From Mikania micrantha (Eukaryota; Streptophyta; Magnoliopsida; Asterales; Asteraceae), in NCBI GenBank assembly GCA_009363875.1, contig CM018685.1, positions 63,778,593 through 63,842,592 of the forward strand: a stretch of 64,000 nt of DNA, given 5' to 3'. Below are positions 35,005 to 48,000 of this stretch, in pieces (the first letter of the stretch is position 1; the number at the start of each line of letters is the position of its first letter). The notes beneath the pieces are model-generated. The model was not told the DNA's origin, did no database searches, and saw only the letters and a list, made by a program, of their open reading frames with translations. The translations under genes were made by a program, and so were the position numbers.

Positions 35005-35350
35005 GGGGTCCAAATCAAACTAAACCTTTAATACATAGTGCTCACGTCTGAGTTATTTTAAAAAATAATTATTCGTTTTCTTTTAATTTTTTTTTCTTAT
35101 GGCATTATATATTTATATGGTTGTTGTTACTTGGAGTTGTCAAATTTATAATTGTTTTAATTATTATTAGTTAGGATTTATGAATTTAAAATTTATTAAC
35201 TATAACTTTTAATGCAGGCCTCTTTTGGGCCGGCTTTTATGTAGGCATGAGGCATCAATCAACTTTTCGGTTTTTGTCAAAGATTCTTTATAATATTGGT
35301 AGCTTCTTTTTTTCGTAAAGTTAATTTATTAACATCACACCATGGCACCA
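35005..35350. other. Spacer between PIF element and MULE
   Basis: AT-rich; nothing supported. Confidence 0.5.
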
Positions 35351-35359
35351 TAAAATAAA

Positions 35360-35571
35360 GAGTTAATTACACAAATTGTCTCTGTGGTTTATCGGGATTC
35401 TCAGGTTTGGGTACTAACTTGTTTTTATAATATTCTGGGTCCTTAAATTCCTTAAAACGTTTCACCACTGGGTATTAGGGTAACCGTCGTTTAAAATTAA
35501 CGGTTTTAGCCTCACGTGCCTAGCACATGAGGACATTATCGTCGTTTCCACTTCGTTTCCTCCATTCTAAA
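35360..35571 (+). repeat. MULE left TIR
   Basis: Long TIR, the probable promoter of the transposase gene. It contains TTAACGGTTTTAGCC and CACGTGCCTAGCAC. Confidence 0.85.
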
Positions 35572-37317
35572 ACCTCTGGAATTGGTCGAATGAACACACA
35601 CACGCTTCAGTGAGAAATTAAAACGTCTGAAGGTGAATTAGGGCAAATCAAAATGGGAGTTTGGTGGATCAGGGAAGATGGTGAAGACTTTGACTATGAT
35701 TGCACATACAGTAAGTATCTAAAACCTCATATCTTCTCAAACACAGTTGATTGAAGCTAAAATTTTGGTCTAAATTGTGTGTTCTTCGTTATAGGCATCG
35801 AAAATTATCCAGATTACTTTTCAATGGAGGTTCGTCATGGGGGTAACTTTCAAGTTAACGATGGAAAGAGGGTCTACTGCAATGGGAGGTTAAGTTATGT
35901 AGATTTTATTCCTGAGTTTTTCGGTCTAGATGTTCTTAATGAAATTGCAAAAGCTTTTGGTTATCATGATACTAGCAAGATGATTTTCTGTTATCTTATT
36001 CCTGGTAGAAGTTTAGACAATGGTTTGAGGGTTTTAGCTTGTTATGATGATTTTGACGGGTTTATAACATTAACAGTTGACCATAACTGCTTGGCTCTTT
36101 ATATTGATCATGGCAAAATTGTAGCTGAAGATGGTCCTGTAGATGAAGATGATGATGGTGGGGATGATAATGTAGATGAAGATGATGATGATGATTATGA
36201 TATCCTTGATGATGATTCATTTGAAAAAGAGGATGTTGAAGTCGATATGAAGGATTTCAAGTTAAACTTTAGTGATGACGATGCAGCTGATGAAGACTAC
36301 TTGAGCAATGATTCATTTGGTACTTCTGGATCTGAAGAAGATGATGAGAACTTAAAGAGAAGGAGAAAAGCACTTAGGAAACTTAGAAAAAATCAGCAAG
36401 GGTGTAAAGATCCTTGTACATTCTATGTTGGCCAAACGTTTGCTACAAATGATGAGGTAAAAGCTTTAATTAAAAAACATTCTGTGGAAACAAGAAGAGA
36501 GCTTCGATTATACAGGTATAACCATAATTCATACTTATAATTGTGTACATTTGGTTGTGCTTTTTAAGAGCTTTGTTTCTTGTTTGGGTAAAACAGGAAT
36601 AATCAAGAAAGGGTAAGGGTTGTTTGCAAGGGACCAATACCAACGTTTGAGAAAGGCCTAAATGAAACGGATAGTCAAGGCCTATCTGATAAAAGAAAAA
36701 AAAATCAATAGTGGGAAACATGTGGGACCCTGTCAAAAAGATGGTGGTAGGAAAACCCTAGAAGACCCTAATAAATGCCCTTGGTTATTATATGTGTCAA
36801 GATTGAGTGGTGAACCAACTTGGATGGTGAAAACATACAACCCACAACACAAATGAATGCCTTCTAGATCTGTTAAAGCGTTCACTTCAGATTAGATAGC
36901 AAAGCAGATTTTGGTGGAGGTTGAGTCAAACCCAGGAATACCAATTAAAGCTATCAGAGAACAAGTAGAGAAAATGTTTGATATGTCAGTTTCAAGAATG
37001 AAGTCATTCTGATCTAAAACACAAGCAGCAGATCAGTTAATGGGTGATTACACGAGGCAGTACAAGGATTTAAGGGATTATTGCTTAGAAATCATGCACA
37101 GAAACCCAGGTACGACAATTAAATTGGAAACTGAACCAGAACCCAATCCTAACTCAAGGTTTAGGATTTTTAAGCGAATTTATATTTGTCTGGGTCCATT
37201 AAAGGAGGGTTTTAAAGCTTGTAGAAGGGAAATCATTGGGTTAGATGGGGCATTCATGAAGGGACCCTTTCCTAGTCAACTTTTTACTGATGTTGGGATG
37301 GATCCCAATAATGGCAT

Positions 37318-39036
37318 TGATGCGAGCGGTCAGTATACTAAAAACAGAACTAAATTTAATCTAATTAACCTAAGCTAAAGACACCAAATCTAATCCTAGA
37401 CCTATACTTAACCTAAACACCTAGTAATAATCGGAAAACCTAAACTAGACCGCTCCTAAGGCAAGTGTACCTGTCGGGTGCAGAATAGCTGACGGAAGTC
37501 CGGATATCGAACCACGGACACTAGTGTGGCAAACTAACCTAGACTGTAAACTAAACTAAAGTAAGAGAGGGGGGGGTTTTGGTGCAACTGATAAAATAAT
37601 CAGACTGAGTTTAACTAAGTGAACTAAACTAACAACTACACTAAGAACAGCAACACTAAAACTGAAACTGAATCTGGAATCTGAATATGATGAGGAAAAA
37701 CAGGTGTACTTAGGCTGGGAATCAAAAGTGTGACCGATGCTGATCTGGACTGATTTACTAAGGATGAAGACTAGGATCTTAATGAACAGACCTAAAATAC
37801 CTAAAGGGGACCCAGATCAGATACCAGGCAACTCCAATAGAAATCCTAAGTCTGTAATGAATACACTAGTCAATCGGGTATCCTCCCGGACTCCCCGACA
37901 TGCATTTGCACTCTAACTGGTGTATCACCTCCCGGATTTCTCCACCAGTTTGCATCCTAAGATACTAGAGAGTCATAAAGTTGACAACTTTAACATGGAT
38001 TGACACTTACACTAAGTAGATCTAAGACAACGCCCTCCCGGGTCGTTCAACTCAAAATTCCTAAGTGTAAGAGACCAACCATCTAACCTATCACCTCCCG
38101 GATTTCTAGGTTAGGTCACAAATGCAAATAACTATACTTAATGAAGTCTAATCCTATGGAATGTGATCAACAACCCATAAACTAACCTAAAACACAAAGT
38201 AGTAGGCCTAACATGCATCTATGTGTGGAAAGACATTCCTAAACACATGTGGATCAAACATACACCAAATATAATCATTCCACATCTGTAATAATCATTA
38301 AAGTTTCAAGCTTTACAACTGATTACAAAGCAAACATCATCATTAAGCATAAATCAAGTCCATAATCATCAAAGTTCACAACTTTATCATCCCAAACCTA
38401 AGTACAACCATAGATCTAGCCACAAATCATAACTACAGTAGCTAAACAAGTCTGAAAAAGGTCTATAAACATTAAAAATCCAAACTTTAAACCAAGAACA
38501 TGAAAAGTAAAGAGAAATACTCAAGATCTAGCTCCTTCTTCACTCTAACAAGCCCTAATCAAGCCAAACACTCCATGGTTAAGCTCCAGCTGCTCCAAGG
38601 CTTGATTAGGGTTCCAAATGCGCAGAAGAAGGTCCCAAAAGCGGCTAGAATGCGATCCATTTATAGAGGGCTTGAAATTAGGGTTTTTGGGCTAAAAATC
38701 ATCTTAGGCGCATAGCCTAGCGCACACAAGGGTGTGGCTAGGCTATGCGCGCGGAATAAATGAGAAATTTCGCCAGATGAGGCTAGGCGCATAGCCTAGC
38801 GCACAGGAGGCCCACGCTAGGCTATGCTCCTAGGGCAGTTTTTCCAAATTTCTTTGTAATTGCACCCGCATTTGATTCCGACGCCCGTTTGCCTTCATTT
38901 CCGCTCCTCCGGGCCACATTCCTGCACAAAAACAATAAAATGTAAAAAGGAACTATAATCGACTCGAAATATATACAAAACTACCGAAAACCGACTCGAA
39001 TATGTACGAAAACTGATGTGTTAAACTAACACATCA
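37318..39036 (-). repeat. Athila 3' LTR
   Basis: 1719 bp. The outer edge next to the internal region carries the palindrome arms TGATGTGTTA and TAACACATCA (39014-39023, 39027-39036). Two strong hairpins at about 38704-38825. Confidence 0.93.
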
Positions 39037-41001
39037 AAAATACCCACACTTAAACCTTTTTCGTCCTCGAAAAAGCTAGCAAAATGGAATCATAGATCAG
39101 GGCTTGTTTTTTTAATATGCAATGATTTAACAAACTCAAATCCTTGTGTATTAACCGCGATTATTGGTATAATGGTCCTATCTAAACCCAAACACCAATT
39201 TCAAGTTCCCTAATCATGATTTATTTATGTTCAAGTTTAATCATTCATCTTATGGGTCCCATCCCTTTGTTAAAACGGGTTATCTTAATCCTAAATAACA
39301 GCTTTCAAGGCACAGGATTAAATCAGAAGACTTAAACCCACCTCTATATGCAAACTACCTAGATAAAGTTAAAATTTTAACCTAATGATGGAGATGGATG
39401 AAGGTGTGAGCATTTTGCCTTTTTATTCTCTCAATTTCTTTTTTTTCTTTACCTCACTTGAGCATATTACAGCACTGTTTCACTCGGTTATGAGCCGGGG
39501 TATGACAACTGCTTTTTAGCTCTTATTCTCTCTTTCTTTTATTTGCACAAGCTCAGCTCACTTAGTGGATTGTGGAATTTATTTAGCGGGCGCCATAAGT
39601 CTCGGATTTATTTTCATAAAAAGAGAACATATGTGCCAGGTTTAAATTTTAAATAATCTAGGTTGTTAGTTTACAGAGGTTCCTTTATTCACTATTACTT
39701 AGTTTCAGATTTCCCGAATTTTCCAAGTTTTAAACCCACAAGAATCCTGAATTTAAGTTTTATTCTATCAAATCCTAAGGAACTTTCTATCGGCTGGGCC
39801 TACCAACAAATCCCAAATCAATACACAAGTTAGCCTATAAAATCCTAAGCCCTAATCATAGTCCGATCATCTTCCATTTATAAAATGCAAGCCAGAACGA
39901 GGACATTTTTCAAGACTCTAGATATATACATCCTAAAACTCTAAACTCAATCAGAAAATGCAAAATAAATAAATAAACAAACAAATATTTACAGAAAGAT
40001 AAAAATAAGGTAAAAAGTGGAAAAGACTTAGCTGATCACACAATCATCAGCACGAGTGAGTCTATTCCAAAAAGAAGCCAATCACTGCCGGTCGTTTGCA
40101 AAAGAAATAGCCTAAGTCGTCGCCACCCGAATGTAATTGAGTACGAATGGTTAGAACCAGACTGCAATTTAAGATCTCAAACAAACCAACTAGATTAACC
40201 GAAAATAAAAAGACTCAAAAACTGACTTGAAAAATATTTACATTGACTCAATTTAAAAGAAAAATGTTTTTGTAAAGTTTTTGATTTTTTTAATTTTTTT
40301 GTGTTTTTTTTTTTTTTTTTTTTTAATTTAAAATAATTACAATTTCATTATTTAATTACAAATTGGAGTTTATTTACAAAAATTTCAAAAATTTTATTCT
40401 AAATTACAAAGCTAAATTACAAAATTGACTTGATATATACAATGACTTGATTTTACAAAATTTACAAAACTAAAAGGCGCCAGCCTGACATACCCACACT
40501 TAGAACAACACATTGTCCTCAATGTGAATCCAGAACTGGCACATAATTATTAATGAAAATAAATATACAAAAGGTTAGCACGAACTCCCTGAAATTTGTA
40601 GACGTGTCGTAAATGGAGTTGCGCGCCTCTAAATATACAACAACACTCATACAATTGTTAATTCAACAATAAGATAATTACAATTTACAACACAACACAA
40701 AAGTACAACAAATGAATTACAATTGGTAGATACAACATTATATACAAACATTGAATACAACGAATACATTACAAAAAATGAAACAAATAATACAACCAAC
40801 ACATTGTAAAAATTTTACAATAAATATACACAACCAAAGCACAACATAATATACAACCACAATAATACATGAAATAAATAAACACAACCACAGAACGAAT
40901 AAATAAACAACAGACATACAAAAATAAATGACATAGATACTGTCCAGTCTGAATACATACAACGGAAAACAAAATACATGAACTAAACTAAATACAACCT
41001 A
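39037..41001 (-). other. Athila non-coding region before the 3' LTR
   Basis: Next to the LTR the minus strand reads AAGTGTGGGTATTTTT, the likely polypurine tract. A second AAGTGTGGGTATG lies at about 40489-40501. There is no credible ORF. Confidence 0.6.
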
Positions 41002-42357
41002 TCACTCGTCATCCGCATCGTCATCGAACTCCTCCTCCTCATCCTCCTCCTCCTCATCATCCGGATCATCCGGATCGATGTCTGATCCGGGCTCGTGGTC
41101 ATCTAGGAGGCGAGGGTTTGGCATCCGAGGAGCCAACTCAACCCCTAGATGAGCAGCTATGCGCCTCAGGGTGTCCTCGAAAACGTCCATCCTCTGGAGG
41201 AGATATCGCTGTGTAAGACGAGGAACAGCCGGAGGGCGCGGCGGCACATCACGACGTGGTCGCTCCCGCTGATGACGAATGCGGTGCGTGGATGGCGGAT
41301 GCACCGGACGAACAGGGGCAGGAGGGTCATCCAAAATGGGTGCCCACTGGGGTGGCACGTCCCACGTGACCATCCCTGACGTCTGCATATCGTGTAACGC
41401 ATATGGAACCGTCTCGGGGCCGACAGTAAGATGCTCAACTGGGTACCAGTCGAAAACTCCAAGACGGTCAGCAAGTCTGCAAACGTAGGGGCCCATATCC
41501 ACGCGAGCAGTGAGCCCTCCCCGACGACGCCTCGCAAAAGATGTGAGTAAAATGGCAGCGAGGTTCGCCGGGTGGCGACCCTGAATGCAATAAAGACAGA
41601 AAAGGTCAAAATAGCTAACCTTGTCCTTGCCAGAGTGGCGAGGAATCAAGGTGGTAGCTAAGATCCTATGGATATAACGCAAAAGAGGGTCGCGGATATG
41701 GGTGACCAGTCGCCGATCAGTATGAGGAGGGATCGCTATCATGCTCCAATAAACACCCATCTCTGCCTCCGTAACGTATCCGGGCCTGGCTGCCCGGGAT
41801 ACGCCCCGAAGGAGGCCCTCAAACCCGCCAGTGGATACCTCCGCCCTGGAGTAAATGCCCATGGCCACTGCAAAGTCAGCGACACTCATGCGCTGTGGCG
41901 TTCGTCCTAGGGCGAACGACACAGCATCGGGGGCTGTGAGAGAGCTCTCGTCATAACGTAAGGTGGAAAGGAATTCCACCGTGAGCTCTGTGTACTGCTG
42001 CCATGGGCAACGCAACAAGTACGCCCACGGTGGAGTCATCATCGCATCAAACTCCTCTAATCTGCCAAGCCGCGCGATGACCGCTCTGTCAAATCCCCTG
42101 TGCTGAATGGTCTCCATCCCCGCCAATCTGATCATATGCGAGTACTCCATGGTATCCGGATGAAACCGCAGGAATGTGTGGTCAGGAAGACGTCGCAGAT
42201 GGGGGTGAACTGGGCGAGTATGTGGGTGTGGCACGTCCAATGGTGCTGAGTAACGTATCTCGCGTAGTGGTGGTGGGCGCCTCGGCGCCTGCGACTGTGT
42301 GGTGGTCGTGCGACGGGCCCTCTTGGGCCTGCTCCCCGAACTCGATGCATCGGCCAT
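41002..42357 (-). CDS. Athila extra ORF (ORF1/env-position protein)
   Basis: 451 residues from the ATG at 42357. It begins with a basic Ser/Arg/Thr-rich tail (SRPKRARRTTTTQ), has a folded centre with RTPQRMSVADFAVAMGIYS and YFDLFCLYCIQGRHPANLA, and ends in a long Asp/Glu-rich tail. The centre is typical of the Athila retrotransposon ORF1 family, often found between pol and the 3' LTR. Despite its env-like position, I see no signal peptide or transmembrane helix, so an envelope role is not supported. A splice-acceptor-like TATTATAGCAG lies just before the ATG, compatible with a spliced mRNA. The frame is intact. Confidence 0.75.
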   Translation of the reverse strand: MADASSSGSRPKRARRTTTTQSQAPRRPPPLREIRYSAPLDVPHPHTRPVHPHLRRLPDHTFLRFHPDTMEYSHMIRLAGMETIQHRGFDRAVIARLGRLEEFDAMMTPPWAYLLRCPWQQYTELTVEFLSTLRYDESSLTAPDAVSFALGRTPQRMSVADFAVAMGIYSRAEVSTGGFEGLLRGVSRAARPGYVTEAEMGVYWSMIAIPPHTDRRLVTHIRDPLLRYIHRILATTLIPRHSGKDKVSYFDLFCLYCIQGRHPANLAAILLTSFARRRRGGLTARVDMGPYVCRLADRLGVFDWYPVEHLTVGPETVPYALHDMQTSGMVTWDVPPQWAPILDDPPAPVRPVHPPSTHRIRHQRERPRRDVPPRPPAVPRLTQRYLLQRMDVFEDTLRRIAAHLGVELAPRMPNPRLLDDHEPGSDIDPDDPDDEEEEDEEEEFDDDADDE

Positions 42358-43410
42358 CTCTGCTATAATATACAACAAACATATACAACAATAATTACAA
42401 ACTAACTAAAATCCTAAATTCTAAGTTTTTATTACATTTATGTTACAAATGTTTATTTATTTACAGAGTTTGTTGTTTTAGTTATTTATTGTACAAAATT
42501 TGTTTATTAACATATTATTTGTGATTTACAAAGTGTTATTCATTATTTTACACAAATTTTTATGTTAATATACAATTAATTACTTAATTTATTTACAAAA
42601 ATTATACATACATATGTTACATACATTTATTGTTTATTTATTTATTTTTACACATTCAAAAATTTATTTGTTAAACTACAAATGATACATACATATATAA
42701 ATTTAAAATCAAAATATACACACTACATTTTACATACATATTTTACATACATTTTATTTATCACAATATAATTTACATGTTATACATTATTTAATTTACA
42801 AATTTTACAACTAACTTTATTTATTTACTCAAGTAAATTTTATTGAATAAAAGTACAATGTTACAAGTGTTTTATATAATTTACAACATTTATGATTTTA
42901 AAATACAACATATAAATATTATTTTAATTTACATTTACATTAATATTAAACATACATAATTTTACATACATACATTATTTTACAAATTTTATATTTATGT
43001 TACAAAACATATACATTTACAAGGAGTGTTATCATACAAAATAATATACATTTATTTTATTCTTTTCTAACTTATACAAAATTATGTTACAACTTTTACA
43101 AACATGCAATTTATTATTATTTTTAATACATTATTGATGTACACATTTGCAATGTTACAATTTTACATACATACTACTTATGTTACAAAATACATTTACA
43201 TTTTAAAATTTTAGTTATGCTACAAAATTCATTTATACATATACTTAATTGTGTTAAATTATTTTAAATGTACAAAACTTACATTTATTTTTACAAAAAT
43301 TATTTTTATTATTTTTTTATCTTGTTTTTGTTTTTTGTTTTTTTGTTTTTTTTTTTAGTTTATTTTAATTTGATTTTCTGAAACCAATATTTTTTATGTT
43401 TAAATTTATG

Positions 43411-43452
<42 letters not shown>

Positions 43453-43644
43453 TTATTTTTTTTATTTTTTCTGAAAAGATGATCCAGGCACATAGCCTGG
43501 ATACCAGTTTGCGGCCCTAGGCTATGTGCCTAGGGTTCATGTGATCGGAGAAAACGCATCCTGCAATCTGGAAACTTCCCGACTAGTTTTCGATCACGAT
43601 CATCACTAATCAAACCCCAGATCAAGTTTTGAATGTAACCTAAT
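42358..43644 (-). other. AT-rich Athila spacer
   Basis: Very AT-rich with many TTACA/TGTAA words, a (TTA)n run at about 43410-43452, and, at 43480-43530, an inverted pair AGGCACATAGCCTGG and CCCTAGGCTATGTGCCT. Confidence 0.6.
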
Positions 43645-44360
43645 CTATCTAATTTTTAAACTAATCTGAAAATGGAAAGGAAAAGAAAAAGAAAATGAAG
43701 GGGGTTTACCGGTGGTTGGTGCGAATGAGCAGGTGGTGCGGTTGGATGGTGGAGCGGCGGTGTAGGCTGAGGCGGTGATGAGCAGGTGTGACGGCAACCG
43801 GCGGTGAACCCTACTCAAGATGATGTCGATTTGAGCAGCGGCGGCGGTGTTGGTTGGAGGATGGCGGTGGATGACGAAGGCAGCAACTGAAGATGGCGGC
43901 TGCGGTGGTTCGGTGAATGAAGTACAGCGACCGGCGGCGGTTGGATGACGAAGGCAGACGGCGAATGACCGGAGTTGGTGGCTTCGTGCGGCTGTCGAGG
44001 AGGGGGATGGTGGTGACCGGTGTCGGAGGGGTTGCGGCGAGGGGAATAGGTTTTTTAGGGGCGGTGGATCGGTGATGGTGTCAGAGGGTGATGATGGATG
44101 GTGATGACTGCGGGTGAAGGTGGAGCGGCGGCGCTGCGGTGGTGGTCGGCGACGATGAGAACGGCGGTGGAGGTGGTGAACGGCGGTGGTCGGAGTTGGA
44201 TTAGGGTTTCTAGGCGTGGGTGATATGGTGTGGGAGTGATGATCACCGGTGGTTAGGTGTGGTTTTGTTTGAATTTTTTTTCGAAATGTCACACCCGCGC
44301 GCATAGCCTAAGGCTAACGCGCTCCACGCCCGGCTGTGCGCCTGGGGTCAATTTTGCTGT
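43645..44360 (-). other. GC-rich insert of unknown origin inside Athila
   Basis: Abruptly GC-rich compared with its surroundings, with GGTGGTG, CGGCGG and GGTTGG words. A Pro/His/Ser/Arg-rich frame of 219 codons stays open on the minus strand (44304-43645), but its composition simply follows the triplet repeats. It is flanked on both sides by CGCATAGCC/GGCTATGTGCC motifs like those in the LTRs. It may be captured host DNA; no source gene is recognised. Confidence 0.5.
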
Positions 44361-45015
44361 TTTCAACCCCTTTTTTTTTTTTTTTTTTTGTGTTTTTTTT
44401 TTTTTTAATTAACTTAAATCCTAATTAAATCTAAACTAAATTAAAATTTAAATCTACTAATTCCTATAAAATTAAATGAGAACCTAAAACTTAAATTAAT
44501 TTGAAACTATTAACCCCTAGTAATTTAAATTAAGCTTAAAATTAATTAACTAAATTCTAATTAGACTTAACTAGGCAAAATTAAAAATGAAAAGTAAGTA
44601 AAGTTAATTCTAACAAAGCAATTTAAACTAGGCAAGAAATTAAGTTAAAATTCTAAATATCCTAAGTTAAACTAGAACATAAAATTAAACTAAGCTAATT
44701 AACGAAAATAAAATCAAAAACCAACATAGGATTAAAAGCAAACAAACCTCAAACAGATTAAAAAATCTAAAATTAATCTAACAAAACTAAAAGATAAAAC
44801 GAGTCAAGCAACTAGCGATGCATAAATTAATCAGATTTAATGTAGGGTAGTAAAATCAGTTGTTCGAAATGGTGATATCGAACAATACAGATGTCATACC
44901 CACACTTGAATCTGACATAATCGCGAAGGCACAAATACACAACCAATCACATAGACTCGAAGTACCAAATAAAAACTATGTACACTATATACAAACTGGG
45001 CCTAAGCCCAAATCC
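44361..45015 (-). other. Athila spacer after pol
   Basis: AT-rich. A third AAGTGTGGGTATGAC (minus strand, about 44892-44906) repeats the polypurine-tract-like motif of the 3' end. Confidence 0.5.
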
Positions 45016-48000
45016 CTAACCTGCTCGGGATTCGAGGAGGATAACCTCCTCGTCAGATGGAATCGGGCCTCCAATGTAGGGCTTCAAACGATGCTCATTG
45101 ACCTTCCACGTGTGGTCACCCGACTCCAACTCCACCGCACCATGCGGGAACACCTCGCGAATCATAAACGGGCCTCTCCAACGCGACTTAAGCTTTCCTG
45201 GGAAAAGCCTCAATCTCGAGTCATATACCAAGACTCGATCGCCCTTCGCGAACTCCTTAACATTCCTCAACCTCCGATCGTGCAGCGCCTTCGTGCGCTC
45301 CTTATAACTCCACGATCGAGCGTACGCATCGTCGCGCAGCTCATCCAACTCATGCAACTGCAGGAACCGGTGCTTGGCGGCCTGTGACATATCCAAATTC
45401 ACAGCTTTCAAAGCCCAAAAGGCCTTGTGCTCAAGCTCAACCGGCAGATGACATGCCTTACCATAGACCATCCGATAGGGAGTCGTCCCAATCGGATTCT
45501 TAAACGCAGTCCTAAAGGCCCACAAGGCGTCATCTAGTTTGTCGGCCCAATCCTTCCTAGTATGGCCGACAGTCCTCTCCAGAATCCTCTTAACTCCCCG
45601 ATTCGCGTTCTCCACCTGACCGCTGGTCTGCGGGTGATATGCGGTCGACAGACGGTGGGTGACCCCGTACTTGGCAAGCACTTTGTCCATCTGGACATTA
45701 CAGAAGTGCGTGCCACGGTCACTGATCAACGCTCTCGGAGTACCAAACCTACAAAACAAGTGCTTCAGAAATCTCACCACTACTCGCGCGTCATTAGTGG
45801 GGAGCGCCTGTGCTTCCACCCACTTAGAAACGTAATCAATCGCGACGAGTATGTACCTGTTCCCTCGAGAAGCAGGGAAAGGTCCCATGAAGTCGATGCC
45901 CCAGACATCAAAAATCTCAACAACCTGAATAGGGTGCTGGGGCATCTCATTCCTGGATGAGATGTTGCCTGTCCTCTGACAGGAATCGCACTTCCTACAT
46001 AACTCATGAGCATCCTTAAAGATGGTGGGCCAATAAAAACCTGAATCAAACACCTTCTTCGCTGTGGAAGAAGGCCCGTGATGCCCACCAGTAAGGCCCT
46101 CATGGCAGTGCCTAAGGATCTCCAATCCTTCCTCTCTGCTCACACACCTCCTAAAAACCTGATCAGCACACACACGGAAAAGGTAAGGCGCATCCCAGAT
46201 GTAATGCCTCGTGTCGGCAAAGAACTTCTTGCGCTGCTGGAATGTCAGACCCTTAAGAAGGAAACCGTTGGCCAAATAATTGGCAATGTCTGAAAACCAC
46301 GGTAATCCCTCATCTAGCCTATCTGTGCGGCAGATCTCCTCTATCCCTACGCTCATAAGCGTCTCCTGTGGAAAGCAATCTCTCATCGCACCCTCTCGAA
46401 TGAATTCCCTCTCCGGATCCTCAAGTCGCGACAAATGGTCGGCGGCTACGTTCTCATCTCCCTTCTTGTCCTTAATCTCGATGTCAAACTCGGACAGAAG
46501 GAGGATCCATCTGATCAGCCTAGGCTTCGCGTCCTTTTTAGCAAAAAGGTAACGAAGAGCCGCATGATCAGTGTAGACAACAGTCTTGGAGAGCACGAGG
46601 TAAGACCTAAATTTATCAAAGGCATAGACTACCGCTAACAATTCTTTCTCGGTAGTCGTGTAATTCTCTTGCGCGCCATCTAGGGTCTTACTCGCGTAAT
46701 AAATGGGGTGGAAATGTTTGTCCACCCGCTGCCCAAGGACAGCCCCAACTGCGAAATCGCTCGCATCGCACATGAGCTCAAATGGCTGGCTCCAGTCGGG
46801 GGCTATCAAGATCGGGGCACTAACCAGCCTCTCCTTCAGAAACTCGAAGGCTCGCACACAATCATCATCAAACACAAACTCCACCTCCTTCTCCAACAAA
46901 CGAGTGATAGGTCTAGTGATCTTCGAGAAATCCTTAATGAACCGGCGGTAAAATCCCGCATGACCTAGAAAGCTTCGCACAGCTTTCACACTCGTAGGGG
47001 GTGGGAGTTTGCTGATCGTCTCTATCTTCGCCTTGTCGACCTGGATGCCGTCACGGGATATTTTGTGACCTAGAACTATCCCCTCCGTGACCATAAAGTG
47101 GCATTTCTCCCAGTTCAACATCAGATTCGTCTCCACACATCTCCTAAGCATCCTCTCAAGATTGATCAAACACTGATCGAACGAGCTCCCAAAGACAGAA
47201 AAATCATCCATAAACACTTCCATGGAAGTCTCGATCATATCCTGGAAGATAGCTACCATACACCTCTGAAACGTCGCTGGAGCGTTACACAACCCGAACG
47301 GCATACGACGGTATGCAAAAGTGCCGTACGGGCATGTAAACGTGGTCTTTTCCTGATCCTCCGGTGCTATCGGGATCTGGAAATAACCAGAAAAACCGTC
47401 CAGGAAACAGTAAAACTGCTGTCCCGCCAAACGCTCCAGCATCTGATCGATAAAAGGAAGTGGGAAGTGATCCTTACGGGTGGCGTCATTAAGCTTCCTA
47501 TAGTCAATGCACACCCGCCAGCCTGTGACTGTACGTGTGGGAACGATCTCCTTCCTCTCGTTCACCACTACAGTCATACCTCCCTTCTTAGGGACCACAT
47601 GAACTGGGCTCACCCATGATGAATCGGAAATAGGGTAGATGAGCCCAGCATCTAACAGGCGAAGGACCTCCTTCTTGACCACTTCTCCCATATTAGGATT
47701 AAGCCTCCTCTGTGGCTGAACCACCGGCTTATAATCCTCCTCCATCAAAATGCGATGCGTACAAAAGGAAGGGTGAATACCCTTAATGTCCATCAACCTC
47801 CACGCAATCGCCTGTTTGTGCTCTTTAAGCACAGCGATGAGTCTACTCTTCTCTACGGCTGTCAGAGCTGCTGAAATGATGACAGGTAGATCCGAGTCCC
47901 CATCAAGGAATGCATACTCAAGGTGAGGTGGCAACTCCTTTAGCTCTAATGACGGGGGAGCCTCAACAGATGGCTTGTCAGCCGGCTCAGAACTCTCAAC

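Noticed and set aside
41002..42357. Retroviral envelope protein
   Set aside because: The position is env-like, but no signal peptide, transmembrane helix or glycosylated ectodomain is visible; it fits the Athila ORF1 family.
43645..44304. 219-codon Pro/His/Ser/Arg-rich ORF on the minus strand
   Set aside because: Composition follows GC-rich triplet repeats, other frames are open too, and no domain is visible.
44860..45387. 175-codon ORF on the plus strand
   Set aside because: It lies mostly antisense to the end of the Athila polyprotein; a shadow frame in GC-richer coding DNA.
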